DNA of 25,748 bases from JAEYZS01 sp031374125 (GTDB taxonomy: Bacteria > Bdellovibrionota > Bdellovibrionia > Bdellovibrionales > JAEYZS01), in assembly GCA_031374125.1 (NCBI GenBank), contig JANMFM010000318.1, positions 1-25,748 on the forward strand, in the 5' to 3' direction. The notes beneath the pieces were generated by a model that worked only from the letters and a program-made list of their open reading frames with translations, made no database searches and was not told where the DNA came from. The translations under genes were made by a program, and so were the position numbers. Positions 1-6,448 of the stretch are shown one piece after another (within the stretch, counting starts at the first letter, position 1; every line of letters starts with the position of its first letter).

Positions 1-209
1 GCGATGCCGTAAATGCCAAATAGAATATTTCTGATGTCCAGTTTCCAGTTTTTGATTTTGTGTGCTGATATTAAAGAGCCAATCAATAAAGAAGTTCCCG
101 TTAAAAAGAATGCAGGAACATTGGTGACAAAAGTAGAAAGACTGGCAAGGCTGGCCCAAAGGAGTATGGATAAAAATGCTGCTCCAAAGGCTGAGTATCT
201 AGAGATCAT
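1..209 (-). CDS. EamA/DMT-family inner-membrane transporter, N-terminal part
   Basis: Only the first 69 codons lie in the window; the gene continues off the left edge. The protein starts MISRYSAFGAAF and gives two hydrophobic segments (about residues 7-27 and 31-48) with the LLWASLASLSTFV pattern typical of TM1 in drug/metabolite transporters of the YddG-like type. Members export amino acids or metabolites across the inner membrane; the substrate cannot be told here. The ATG at 209 is preceded by GGGAGTGG about 12 nt upstream, and no start codon is visible further upstream in frame. An open frame on the opposite strand is an antisense shadow of this gene. Family fairly sure, substrate unknown. 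Confidence 0.7.
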   Translation of the reverse strand, partial: MISRYSAFGAAFLSILLWASLASLSTFVTNVPAFFLTGTSLLIGSLISAHKIKNWKLDIRNILFGIYGI

Positions 210-287
210 ATGAGTAAAATTACCACTCCCATGTGGCTTTTGGGTACAGTTGTTTTTTAAAATTGATGGAAGAGCTGGAGGCCCGAA

Positions 288-656
288 TCAACAATAGCTT
301 TGAATGTAATCCAACATATGAGTAACACTAACAGGTTTTCTTAGGACGCCTGCAGCGCCCTCGGGAGCCTCGATGTTGTTGGAAACAGCTGACACTACAA
401 GCACAGGAAGATCTGCTAATTCTTTTATTTGAGTTTTTTTCCACTCCATAAACTGCCAACCGTCCATTATAGGCATCATAAGGTCTAAAATAACTATGCA
501 TGGTGGATTTGATACAACGATTTCTTGTGCTTCTTGGCCATTTTCTGCAGTGAGTACTTGGTACCCTTCAGTTTCCAGGTGCTTCTTTAAAAGAAGTCTA
601 ATGTCTATATTATCGTCTACAACCAGTATACGATTCATACATGCTTTCTTTTCCAT
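288..656 (-). CDS. single-domain response regulator (receiver domain only)
   Basis: 122 aa, one CheY-like receiver domain and no output domain. Visible landmarks: acidic pair D14-D15 (LVVDDN), phosphoacceptor D58 (VILDLMMP), the switch Ser at S89 (VVSA), and the invariant Lys K107 in RKP. It should be phosphorylated by a histidine kinase and signal by protein contact rather than by DNA binding. The frame is open upstream to 755, but the start at 656 is chosen because AGAGGT sits about 6 nt before it; an alternative ATG is at 638. It is monocistronic and divergent from the Gre-like gene at 812. No kinase gene is nearby, so the partner is unknown. Confidence 0.88.
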   Translation of the reverse strand: MEKKACMNRILVVDDNIDIRLLLKKHLETEGYQVLTAENGQEAQEIVVSNPPCIVILDLMMPIMDGWQFMEWKKTQIKELADLPVLVVSAVSNNIEAPEGAAGVLRKPVSVTHMLDYIQSYC

Positions 657-811
657 CCCACTTACCTCTTTGTCATAGGTATCAAATCTACCCCAGGGTA
701 GCACAAACGAAAAATAAACAGTGAATTTTAAGAAGTTGTTAAGGGAACTACACAATTAGTCATTGAGGCAGTGACTTTTTTCAAGGTATGATCTGACCTA
801 TAGAGGTGCCT

Positions 812-1291
812 GTGGATAAGAAAAAATTAGTAGAAACAATTCTTCTTAAGCTCGAATCTGAGCGATTGGTTTTGATAGAAGCCGCTCGTGCAACTTATGA
901 TGCCGCTACTAATGAAGAAAGTAAGCCTGAGAATGAATATGATACTCGTGGGCTAGAGGCTTCTTATCTTGCGGGCGCTCAAGCAAAGCGCGTGGCTGAT
1001 ATCGAAGAAGTGATTGCTCTTTGCAAAAACCTAGAAGTAAAACCCTATACAGACAAATCTCCCATTGGGGCCTCAGCACTGATTCAGGTGGATTATAATG
1101 GAAAGAAAAGCTACGTATTCTTAATGCCAAAAGGCGGGGGAACTCTCGTGACGTTTGAAGGCAAAGGCATTCAAGTGATAGCGCCCAATAGTCCTTTGGG
1201 AACCTCATTGCTTGGATTAAAAACTGGGGACGTAGCGATGGTAGAGACTGAAGCAGACGTTAAGGAATACGAAATTCTATCGGTTGAATAA
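812..1291 (+). CDS. GreA/GreB C-terminal-domain protein (RNA polymerase secondary-channel type)
   Basis: 159 aa if translation starts at the GTG at 812, which has GAGG 5 nt upstream; a GTG at 806 in the same frame is an alternative but would overlap the Shine-Dalgarno sequence. The N-terminal half is helical and charged (through about residue 75, with DTRGLEASYL), like the coiled-coil finger of Gre/DksA-type factors. The C-terminal half ends with SPLGTSLLGLKTGD followed by YEIL, matching the GreA/GreB C-terminal FKBP-like fold (SPLGxALLGxxxGD). Gre factors stimulate transcript cleavage by backtracked RNA polymerase. This protein is not canonical GreA: the finger is divergent. Its 3' end overlaps the convergent YheU gene by 15 bp. 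Confidence 0.75.
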   Translation: MDKKKLVETILLKLESERLVLIEAARATYDAATNEESKPENEYDTRGLEASYLAGAQAKRVADIEEVIALCKNLEVKPYTDKSPIGASALIQVDYNGKKSYVFLMPKGGGTLVTFEGKGIQVIAPNSPLGTSLLGLKTGDVAMVETEADVKEYEILSVE

Positions 1292-1528
1292 TTTCCAATC
1301 TCTATTTGTCATAAGAGTTGCTGAGTCTGTATTTGGATCAAAGACAATTTTAACATCACCTTTGTCGAGCTGTTTTCTGATTTGCTTTACTTTGCTGTCG
1401 TGGGGGACTTCGTTTGTTCCATAATCTGTTCCTTCTCTCATGATAAAGGAATCAATCATTCCCTCGAGAGCATCAGTACTTAAAGCTGTTAATGGAATTT
1501 CGACAGGTAGTTGTTTTTCTTCAGTCAT
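1277..1528 (-). CDS. yheU: UPF0270 / YheU-family protein
   Basis: 83 aa from the ATG at 1528. The signature MIDSFIMREGTDYGTNE and the following K-VKQIRKQLDKGDVKIVFD match the small YheU family (UPF0270), of unknown function. A TTG at 1540 is in frame but would lie inside the upstream lipoprotein gene; the ATG begins 2 nt after that gene's stop, suggesting translational coupling. It is the last gene of the CHI-like / lipoprotein / YheU run and overlaps the Gre-like gene tail-to-tail by 15 bp. Family call confident; role unknown. Confidence 0.85.
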   Translation of the reverse strand: MTEEKQLPVEIPLTALSTDALEGMIDSFIMREGTDYGTNEVPHDSKVKQIRKQLDKGDVKIVFDPNTDSATLMTNRDWKLFNR

Positions 1529-1530
1529 GG

Positions 1531-2169
1531 TTATAACCAATATAAATCTATTGCAGTTTTGTCATTAGAATTGAGTTTAAACTTCATAGAAAAAGGCTTC
1601 TTAAAGTCAATTTTATTTCCGCAGACTAAGTCTTGACTGAATACGCTGCCGGTTTCTACGCTCCGTGGGGTTCCGGATTTATAAGTCTTTGAGAAAATTT
1701 CATTTAGAATTTTCAAAATGGATTCATGTTCTTGCTCGGACTTGATCATAGCCTTATTTTCATTCTCTCCAATATTAGAGATGTGAATTTCATAGTCTTT
1801 CAATTCAGATTTATCACTTTTTAAGAAAATATAAAAACAAGAAACTTTATTGAATAGATAAGCTTTGTAAGCATCTGCAATTTTTCTATATTCATAGCGA
1901 TTGTAATCATCTTTCGATGATTTTAGAAATCCAATGGAATCAAGGAGGGCGCCAGTTAAAGGAATTGCAGAGACATGCTCGCTATCTTGGCTGGCGTAAA
2001 ATCTAGATAAGTTTTCATCGAGCTCAGAAAATTCAATTTTTTTTGTGATTTCGTCTTGAGTGTATTTAATATCTGTAATCCTAGAGCTGTTTTGCGGAGT
2101 AGAATAAAAACCATCTATCGTCGCGCAAGCAGATAGGATTAAAATGAGCATCACCGTAATTTTTTTCAT
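1531..2169 (-). CDS. putative lipoprotein of unknown function
   Basis: 212 aa. The N-terminus MKKITVMLILILSAC is a lipoprotein signal with lipobox LSAC, putting the acylated Cys at residue 15; the residue following the Cys is Ala, so outer-membrane sorting is possible. The rest is a charged, soluble-looking chain with no motif I recognise and two further Cys residues (in KVSCFY and DLVCGN) that could form a disulfide. It lies 10 nt downstream of the CHI-like gene and 2 nt upstream of YheU, so all three are probably cotranscribed. No good ribosome binding site is visible before the ATG. Not recognised beyond 'lipoprotein'. Confidence 0.7.
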   Translation of the reverse strand: MKKITVMLILILSACATIDGFYSTPQNSSRITDIKYTQDEITKKIEFSELDENLSRFYASQDSEHVSAIPLTGALLDSIGFLKSSKDDYNRYEYRKIADAYKAYLFNKVSCFYIFLKSDKSELKDYEIHISNIGENENKAMIKSEQEHESILKILNEIFSKTYKSGTPRSVETGSVFSQDLVCGNKIDFKKPFSMKFKLNSNDKTAIDLYWL

Positions 2170-2179
2170 AAATTATAAA

Positions 2180-2734
2180 TTAATTTTTCTTTAACCCAAG
2201 CAATCCATTTTTAAGGCCCGTATCTGAAAGATTCATGATGTAGAGTTTAAGCATTGTTTTTGTAAAATCAGCACCGGCGACAGTTTGTACTGGTTCTTCG
2301 TTGATTTGCACCTCGAGTTTATCAGCCAAAAAAGTCAATTGAATGCGATCTTTGCTCTTCATCCCTCTGAGTAAGCCGAAGAATTTATTGAGATCCTCTC
2401 TATACACATAACCTTTATCTGCATTTTTAAAGAAACCTTCATTCCAAGCTTCTTTTAATTTGTCCATACCTACAGACATTAAAAAACGCATATCGATTCT
2501 TTTTGGTGTTGTAGCTTCTACAATCACTTTTGGATCTGTCGAAGGTGTTGCAACATAAAGTCCTCCGACATAAACAGAAAGAATACTCATTGCAGTGCGG
2601 ATGCCTACACCATTCAATTTTAAAGCCGTAGTACCTACTTTGAGTTCTTCTGGAAAGTTTAAACCTTTCACTTCTTTGGCTTGAGCACCCATAGCGATTA
2701 ACGAACAAAAAATAATTGTGAAAAGTTGCTTCAT
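2180..2734 (-). CDS. chalcone-isomerase-like (CHI-fold) periplasmic protein
   Basis: 184 aa. Residues 1-19 (MKQLFTIIFCSLIAMGAQA) form a Sec signal peptide with an AQA-K cleavage site. The mature part has LNGVGIRTAMSILSVYVGGLYV, PKRIDMRFLMSVGMDKLKEAWNEGF, and a C-terminal stretch ending in a helix with GLKNGLLGL. These are the marks of the bacterial chalcone isomerase-like domain, a fatty-acid-binding-like fold found in exported proteins. True chalcone isomerase activity should not be assumed. The start has GGAG about 5 nt upstream. It is the first gene of a three-gene minus-strand run; an AT-rich promoter region precedes it. Confidence 0.8.
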   Translation of the reverse strand: MKQLFTIIFCSLIAMGAQAKEVKGLNFPEELKVGTTALKLNGVGIRTAMSILSVYVGGLYVATPSTDPKVIVEATTPKRIDMRFLMSVGMDKLKEAWNEGFFKNADKGYVYREDLNKFFGLLRGMKSKDRIQLTFLADKLEVQINEEPVQTVAGADFTKTMLKLYIMNLSDTGLKNGLLGLKKN

Positions 2735-2988
2735 AGAATCTCCTTTAATTATATTATTTAAATCATAATATAAAAATGATTTGAATCAAGACTAGATTAA
2801 TAGCTCTTTAACGTTTATCTGCATAAGATAATATTCATATTGCATTGCGGGACTGACAATGCGGGACATAGTTCCGCTGCACAGGTCATATTTCTTGTTT
2901 AAATTTTCTGTACCCAGCGTGAAGTGCTCCTGGAGCTGGCCTGGTAGATGCACTACATATGTTCGTCACTAAACCAAAGGAGAATAAA
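2735..2988. other. divergent intergenic region with repeats (254 bp)
   Basis: This lies between the CHI-like gene and the small hydrophilic protein and must carry both promoters. The left part is AT-rich with inverted ATCAT/ATGAT arms. The middle has a direct repeat of GCGGGAC (2847-2853 and 2861-2867), and the second copy pairs with GTTCCGC at 2871-2877 to form a 7-bp stem with one G-T pair. No coding potential is seen apart from an in-frame N-terminal extension (2959-2988) of the downstream gene, judged non-coding because the ribosome binding site lies inside it. Confidence 0.4.
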
Positions 2989-3189
2989 ATGGCACAACCA
3001 AATGAACAAACATCGAAGCGTGAGGATCAATCTCATAAATCAGACCCTAGCAAATTTGGAGAAAAAGACAGAAGCAATCAATCTGATAGCGACAAGAATG
3101 ATAGCACTCGTCAAGATCTGAATCGCAAAGACAAAGATGTGAGACCTACGGACGTTGTAAAAGAAGCACCGATGAAGAGTAACAATTGA
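2989..3189 (+). CDS. small, highly hydrophilic (probably disordered) protein
   Basis: 66 aa. The chosen ATG at 2989 has AAAGGAG 6 nt upstream; an upstream in-frame ATG at 2959 has none. Composition is extreme: almost only K, D, S, N, Q, E, R, T and P, with a single aromatic residue (the Phe in SKFGEKD), no Cys and no Trp. It should be intrinsically disordered, like hydrophilin or stress proteins, but no named family is recognised. It is monocistronic, with a strong terminator 50 nt downstream. A compositionally similar 46-aa protein lies at 24485-24625. Coding status is well supported by ribosome binding site and terminator; function unknown. Confidence 0.7.
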   Translation: MAQPNEQTSKREDQSHKSDPSKFGEKDRSNQSDSDKNDSTRQDLNRKDKDVRPTDVVKEAPMKSNN

Positions 3190-3238
3190 TTTTTGAGTAA
3201 ATTTTGGATTAGCAGCAATTCTATTGCTGTTGCTCTGG

Positions 3239-3277
3239 TAGAAGGCAGGCTTTAATTAGCCTGCCTTCTATTTTTTT
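3239..3277 (+). terminator. Rho-independent terminator of the hydrophilic-protein gene
   Basis: A perfect 13-bp stem (TAGAAGGCAGGCT at 3239-3251 with its complement at 3258-3270) and a 6-nt TTAATT loop, followed directly by seven T. A weaker A/T-rich hairpin with AGCAAT/ATTGCT arms precedes it at about 3213-3228. Confidence 0.95.
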
Positions 3278-3329
3278 AAGTTGCCAATGCATCCTCAATA
3301 AGTTTGACTTGGAATATTGAGGAGATAGC

Positions 3330-4235
3330 ATGACACAGTTATTTTTTGCATTGGTATTTTTAGTTACACTTGACGATTCTAAGGCTCAGGCACGCAAAGT
3401 TGAGATCCAGGGACACCGTGGCGCAAGAAGCGTAAGACCAGAGAACACATTGAGTGCGTTTAGATACGCTTTAGAAAATAAAATTGAAGTTCTTGAGATG
3501 GATTTGCAATATACCAAGGATCATGTCTTGGTTCTTGGGCATGATGAAAAATTAAATCCTAATATTTGCCTAGATCCTATGGGTAAAAAAATTAAAGCAG
3601 ATTCAATTTCAGTAAACTCTCTAACTCTAGTAGAGCTTCAAAAGTATGATTGCGGTAGCCTGATCAATCCAAGATTTCCAAAACAAATACCATCACCTAA
3701 AGAAAAAATGCCTACATTTGAGGAAGTATTAGTCTTAGTGAATAATTACGAAAAATCTCAAGGCATGAATTACAAACTCAACGTTGAAATCAAGGTTCCC
3801 AATGAGTATGTGAAGGCGAATACACCGAGAATGGTGAAAGAGCTTATCGAGGCAGTAAAGAAACATAAAATTTATGATAGAACTGTTCTTCAATCTTTTG
3901 ATATTGAAGTTTTAGATGTGGCTCGAGCAAAAGATCTAAAGCTTCAGACTTCATTTTTAATTGAAGAAAAAATGGATGTGATTTTAACGAAATTAAATTT
4001 AAAAACTACAAGTGATCTCATTAGAAAATATAAAATTAATATTTTGTCTCCAAACTTTAAATTGATGACGAAGGTTCAGGTTAAAGATCTTCAATCGCAA
4101 GGAATTCAAGTTATTCCTTGGACCGCAAATGAGGAACCGGATTGGGAATCATTGATCGACATGGAAGTGGATGGGATCATCACCGATGACCCCGTGGCGC
4201 TTAAAAATTTTTTAACCAAAAAATTTCTTAACTAA
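3330..4235 (+). CDS. glycerophosphodiester phosphodiesterase (GDPD), exported
   Basis: 301 aa. Residues 1-21 form a short signal peptide ending SKAQA, so the enzyme is probably periplasmic. The GDPD TIM-barrel motifs are all present: GHRGAR (H29, R30), PENT (E38, N39), EMDLQ (E56, D58), GHDE (H71) and the C-terminal pattern VIPWTANEEPDW followed by VDGIITDDP. The reaction is hydrolysis of glycerophosphodiesters (deacylated phospholipids) to glycerol-3-phosphate and an alcohol. The start is supported by GAGGAG 7 nt upstream. It stands alone, between a terminator upstream and a convergent gene downstream. Confidence 0.93.
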   Translation: MTQLFFALVFLVTLDDSKAQARKVEIQGHRGARSVRPENTLSAFRYALENKIEVLEMDLQYTKDHVLVLGHDEKLNPNICLDPMGKKIKADSISVNSLTLVELQKYDCGSLINPRFPKQIPSPKEKMPTFEEVLVLVNNYEKSQGMNYKLNVEIKVPNEYVKANTPRMVKELIEAVKKHKIYDRTVLQSFDIEVLDVARAKDLKLQTSFLIEEKMDVILTKLNLKTTSDLIRKYKINILSPNFKLMTKVQVKDLQSQGIQVIPWTANEEPDWESLIDMEVDGIITDDPVALKNFLTKKFLN

Positions 4236-4264
4236 CAGATGAGTAGGGTAACAAAATACAATCC

Positions 4265-4483
4265 TTAATGAGCGGGAGGATGGGAATAAGTGAAGGTCTT
4301 ATCCTCGAGTTCAAACTTTTCCTCAGGATTATCGTCGTAATCAAAGTAATCGTCTTCATCAAAGTATTGATCTAGATGGTCATTGAAGTAATCATCCTTT
4401 GGCTCTGAGTAGCCAAATAGTATTTTTCCAGTTAGATTTTTTGTATCGAGTTCGCAGAACTCGTAGCAATCAAATTTTTTCAT
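4265..4483 (-). CDS. small acidic protein of unknown function
   Basis: 72 aa. The middle (about residues 29-62) is extraordinarily rich in Asp, Glu, Tyr and Phe (DQYFDEDDYFDYDDNPEEK), while the N-terminus has a C-Y-E-F-C pair (C6, C10). The ribosome binding site TAGGAGGG lies 6 nt before the ATG and argues for real translation. No family is recognised. It is convergent with GDPD (29 bp between stops). An acidic Tyr-rich chain could bind cations or mimic DNA, but nothing here proves either. Confidence 0.62.
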   Translation of the reverse strand: MKKFDCYEFCELDTKNLTGKILFGYSEPKDDYFNDHLDQYFDEDDYFDYDDNPEEKFELEDKTFTYSHPPAH

Positions 4484-4624
4484 AGAACCCTCCTACTCAT
4501 TTAGGATACGCTCATAAAAAATAGAATTCAAATGTCGTTAATGTCACAATTGGGTTGAATTTTTAGAACAAAAAATTCATTCGATATATTCACCGCTTAG
4601 CGCACATTTCTTAATGATTTTTTC

Positions 4625-5080
4625 TTAGCGATTTTTTAATAGTCTTGTAAGTTCTCTGTCAAAACCACTAGCAAACTTTGCCTTGTCCTTTGGTCCAAGT
4701 GGAGGAGGTCCGCCGCGGAGTTCTCCAAAGCTTCGAAGATCTTGCATAAGGTTTCTTGTTGCTAAAACTTCTTTTACATTTTCTTCTGTATAAACATCTC
4801 CGCGAGGATTGATTGCAACGACGCCCTTATCAACGACAAATGAAGCGAGCGGAATGTCTGCGGTAATAACAAGATCGCCAATCTTAGAATTGTCTACGAT
4901 GAATTTATCAGCCACATCCAAACCATCTCCAACAACTACGATCGAAATGAGCGGGCTCATAGGTATAAACATATTGCTATTGGCAACGAGAGTGACGGGA
5001 ACGGATCTTTTGATGGAGGCATTGAAGATTATTTCTTTGACCATCTTGGGGCACGCATCTGCATCTATCCATATCATCAT
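4625..5080 (-). CDS. yaiI: YaiI/YqxD family protein (DUF188, UPF0178)
   Basis: 151 aa, the usual length for the family. It opens with WIDADACP, then has LVANSN, VVVGDGLDVADKFI, DLVITADIPLASFVVDKG, INPRGDVY and the C-terminal GGPPPLGPKDKAKFASGFDREL, all hallmark blocks of DUF188 proteins. The fold is PIN-like with conserved Asp residues, and nuclease activity is suspected but not established. Two adjacent ATGs begin the frame and either could be used. It lies downstream of the 80-aa gene (44 nt gap), possibly in one transcript. Confidence 0.92.
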   Translation of the reverse strand: MMIWIDADACPKMVKEIIFNASIKRSVPVTLVANSNMFIPMSPLISIVVVGDGLDVADKFIVDNSKIGDLVITADIPLASFVVDKGVVAINPRGDVYTEENVKEVLATRNLMQDLRSFGELRGGPPPLGPKDKAKFASGFDRELTRLLKNR

Positions 5081-5124
5081 AAATTATGCATGCTCCGAGA
5101 TGGTTTTAATTATTCTTTACTTAA

Positions 5125-5367
5125 CTATTCTTTTACTTTCAACTTAGAATCATTTTCTTTGATGAAAGCTTGGATCTCATCAGCGATGCCAAGAAGTTTA
5201 ATCCATTGTTCTTTGTAAAGAGTTACTGGAAATCTTCCCATACCATAAACTGATAGAGCACCTTTTTCGCTCACTTTCATAGAAAGTGTTCCGCGTGCAG
5301 CTGGTTTTTTAAGTGCTGCGTTCTCAGCCTTTAGTCTTTCAATTTCTGCTTTTAAATCGTCTGCCAT
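5125..5367 (-). CDS. small conserved protein with N-terminal coiled coil
   Basis: 80 aa. Residues 1-21 (MADDLKAEIERLKAENAALKK) form a heptad-like coiled coil. Then follows a compact block with SMKVSEKGALSVYG, GRFPVTLYKEQWIKLL and an amphipathic C-terminal helix (IQAFIKEN). The GALSVYG-GRFPVTLY-EQW pattern looks like a small conserved bacterial domain, but I cannot name it. The start has GAGGT 6 nt upstream. It lies between the YchJ-like and DUF188 genes, same strand. Function unknown. Confidence 0.7.
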   Translation of the reverse strand: MADDLKAEIERLKAENAALKKPAARGTLSMKVSEKGALSVYGMGRFPVTLYKEQWIKLLGIADEIQAFIKENDSKLKVKE

Positions 5368-5445
5368 ATTTACCTCGTTGTTATCTATAAAGGCTAGATG
5401 ACTTCATAATAATGTTCAAGTCCATATTCATTCTCAATTCGAGTT

Positions 5446-5979
5446 TTAAGTGTTTGCTCCGTGACACTTCTTGAATTTTTTCCCGTTACCACAAGGACAG
5501 GGATCGTTTCTTCCTACTTTTGGACCGTCTCTAACTACAGTTTCTTGTTTTACATGATGATGGTGGTGACCTTGACCTTCTTCGTGGGTGTGTGCATGTC
5601 CATCAACAAACATCCAAACCCCCTTGTCATTTTTTTTAAATTCTGAAACTTCGTGATGATCCAGAGTCTTTCCGCCTTCTTTAAAAGTAGCGGTGAACTC
5701 TACGGTGCCGTTGGTGTCTGCTGAAGTTCCTTTTTTAACGGACATGATCTTAAGCCCTTTCCATTCCGCATTAGCTGCCCATTCTTTTGAGGCTTGCTCG
5801 TCAAAATCTTTTTTGGATTCTGGTGCTAAAGTCTTTTTGATGTAATTGATGTCGCTCATCGTGTAAGCCGTATATCTTGAGCGCATCAGTTGCTCTGCAG
5901 TCTCAGGAAGTTTTTCGCCTTTGATATAAGGTTCACAACATTTTGAAAAATCATTATTTGATCCACAAGCACAATTCAT
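5446..5979 (-). CDS. YchJ-like protein with two SEC-C zinc motifs and a His-rich linker
   Basis: 177 aa. The N-terminal CACGS...CC (C3, C5, C14, C15) and C-terminal RNDPCPCGNGKKFKKCHG (residues 157-174) are SEC-C type zinc-binding motifs as found at the SecA C-terminus. Between them is a YchJ/NTF2-like domain (LMRSRYTAYT at 31-40, then WKGLKI, VEFTATFKE, HEVSEF, WMFVDG). Unusually, residues 128-142 hold eight His (HAHTH, then a run of five), forming a likely metal-binding linker. AAGGAG lies 4 nt before the ATG. Function is unknown; metal-dependent protein contact is a reasonable guess. Confidence 0.88.
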   Translation of the reverse strand: MNCACGSNNDFSKCCEPYIKGEKLPETAEQLMRSRYTAYTMSDINYIKKTLAPESKKDFDEQASKEWAANAEWKGLKIMSVKKGTSADTNGTVEFTATFKEGGKTLDHHEVSEFKKNDKGVWMFVDGHAHTHEEGQGHHHHHVKQETVVRDGPKVGRNDPCPCGNGKKFKKCHGANT

Positions 5980-6078
5980 AAAAGCTCCTTAAAAAATTTT
6001 ACCAAAAAAACTAAAATCAAAGTCACCACAAGGGTATAAGTTGAATAAATATCCGTTAAGGATTATTTAATCAAGTTC

Positions 6079-6408
6079 ATGAAAAAGCCAACAGAGTTTT
6101 CATTAAAAGTGATCAAAGCAATCAAAAGTATTCCTAAGGGAAAGGTTGCTACTTATGGTCAAATCGCCAGAATTGCAGGCAAAGAGCATGCTTCGAGGGG
6201 GGTCTCGTGGATTCTTCATTCCTGTTCCAAGAGCCACAGTCTTCCTTGGCAACGAGTGCTCAACTCTAAAGGACAGATCTCTTTTCCCATTATGACGAGA
6301 AATCACACGCGCCAAATGAATCTTCTGAAAAAGGAAGGCATTGAATTCTCTGAAAACGGACAAATAGATATGACAAAATTTCAGTGGAGCAAGAGAAGTC
6401 GGGTTTAG
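6079..6408 (+). CDS. alkyltransferase-like (ATL) DNA-damage recognition protein
   Basis: 109 aa, MGMT/Ogt-type DNA-binding domain: GKVATYGQIA (residues 21-30) with the base-flipping Tyr Y26, ASRGVSWILHS with the Arg finger at R40, and PWQRV (56-60). In true alkylguanine transferases the last motif is PCHRV with the acceptor Cys; here Trp replaces Cys, the defining change of ATL proteins. ATLs bind O6-alkylguanine without repairing it and flag it for nucleotide excision repair. The start has only a distant AAGGA. The ABC-F gene follows 40 nt downstream and may be cotranscribed. Confidence 0.9.
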   Translation: MKKPTEFSLKVIKAIKSIPKGKVATYGQIARIAGKEHASRGVSWILHSCSKSHSLPWQRVLNSKGQISFPIMTRNHTRQMNLLKKEGIEFSENGQIDMTKFQWSKRSRV

Positions 6409-6448
6409 TGTTGTTATTCTTAGCACTTTCAAGTACAAAATCTCTTCT

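Noticed and set aside
13..213. Plus-strand open frame at the left edge
   Set aside because: The opposite strand encodes a clear EamA/DMT transporter N-terminus with a ribosome binding site; the plus-strand frame is its antisense shadow.
4809..5147. 112-codon plus-strand frame opposite the DUF188 gene
   Set aside because: The minus strand shows all DUF188 family blocks; the plus-strand translation has no recognisable feature and low-complexity Thr/Ser content typical of antisense frames.
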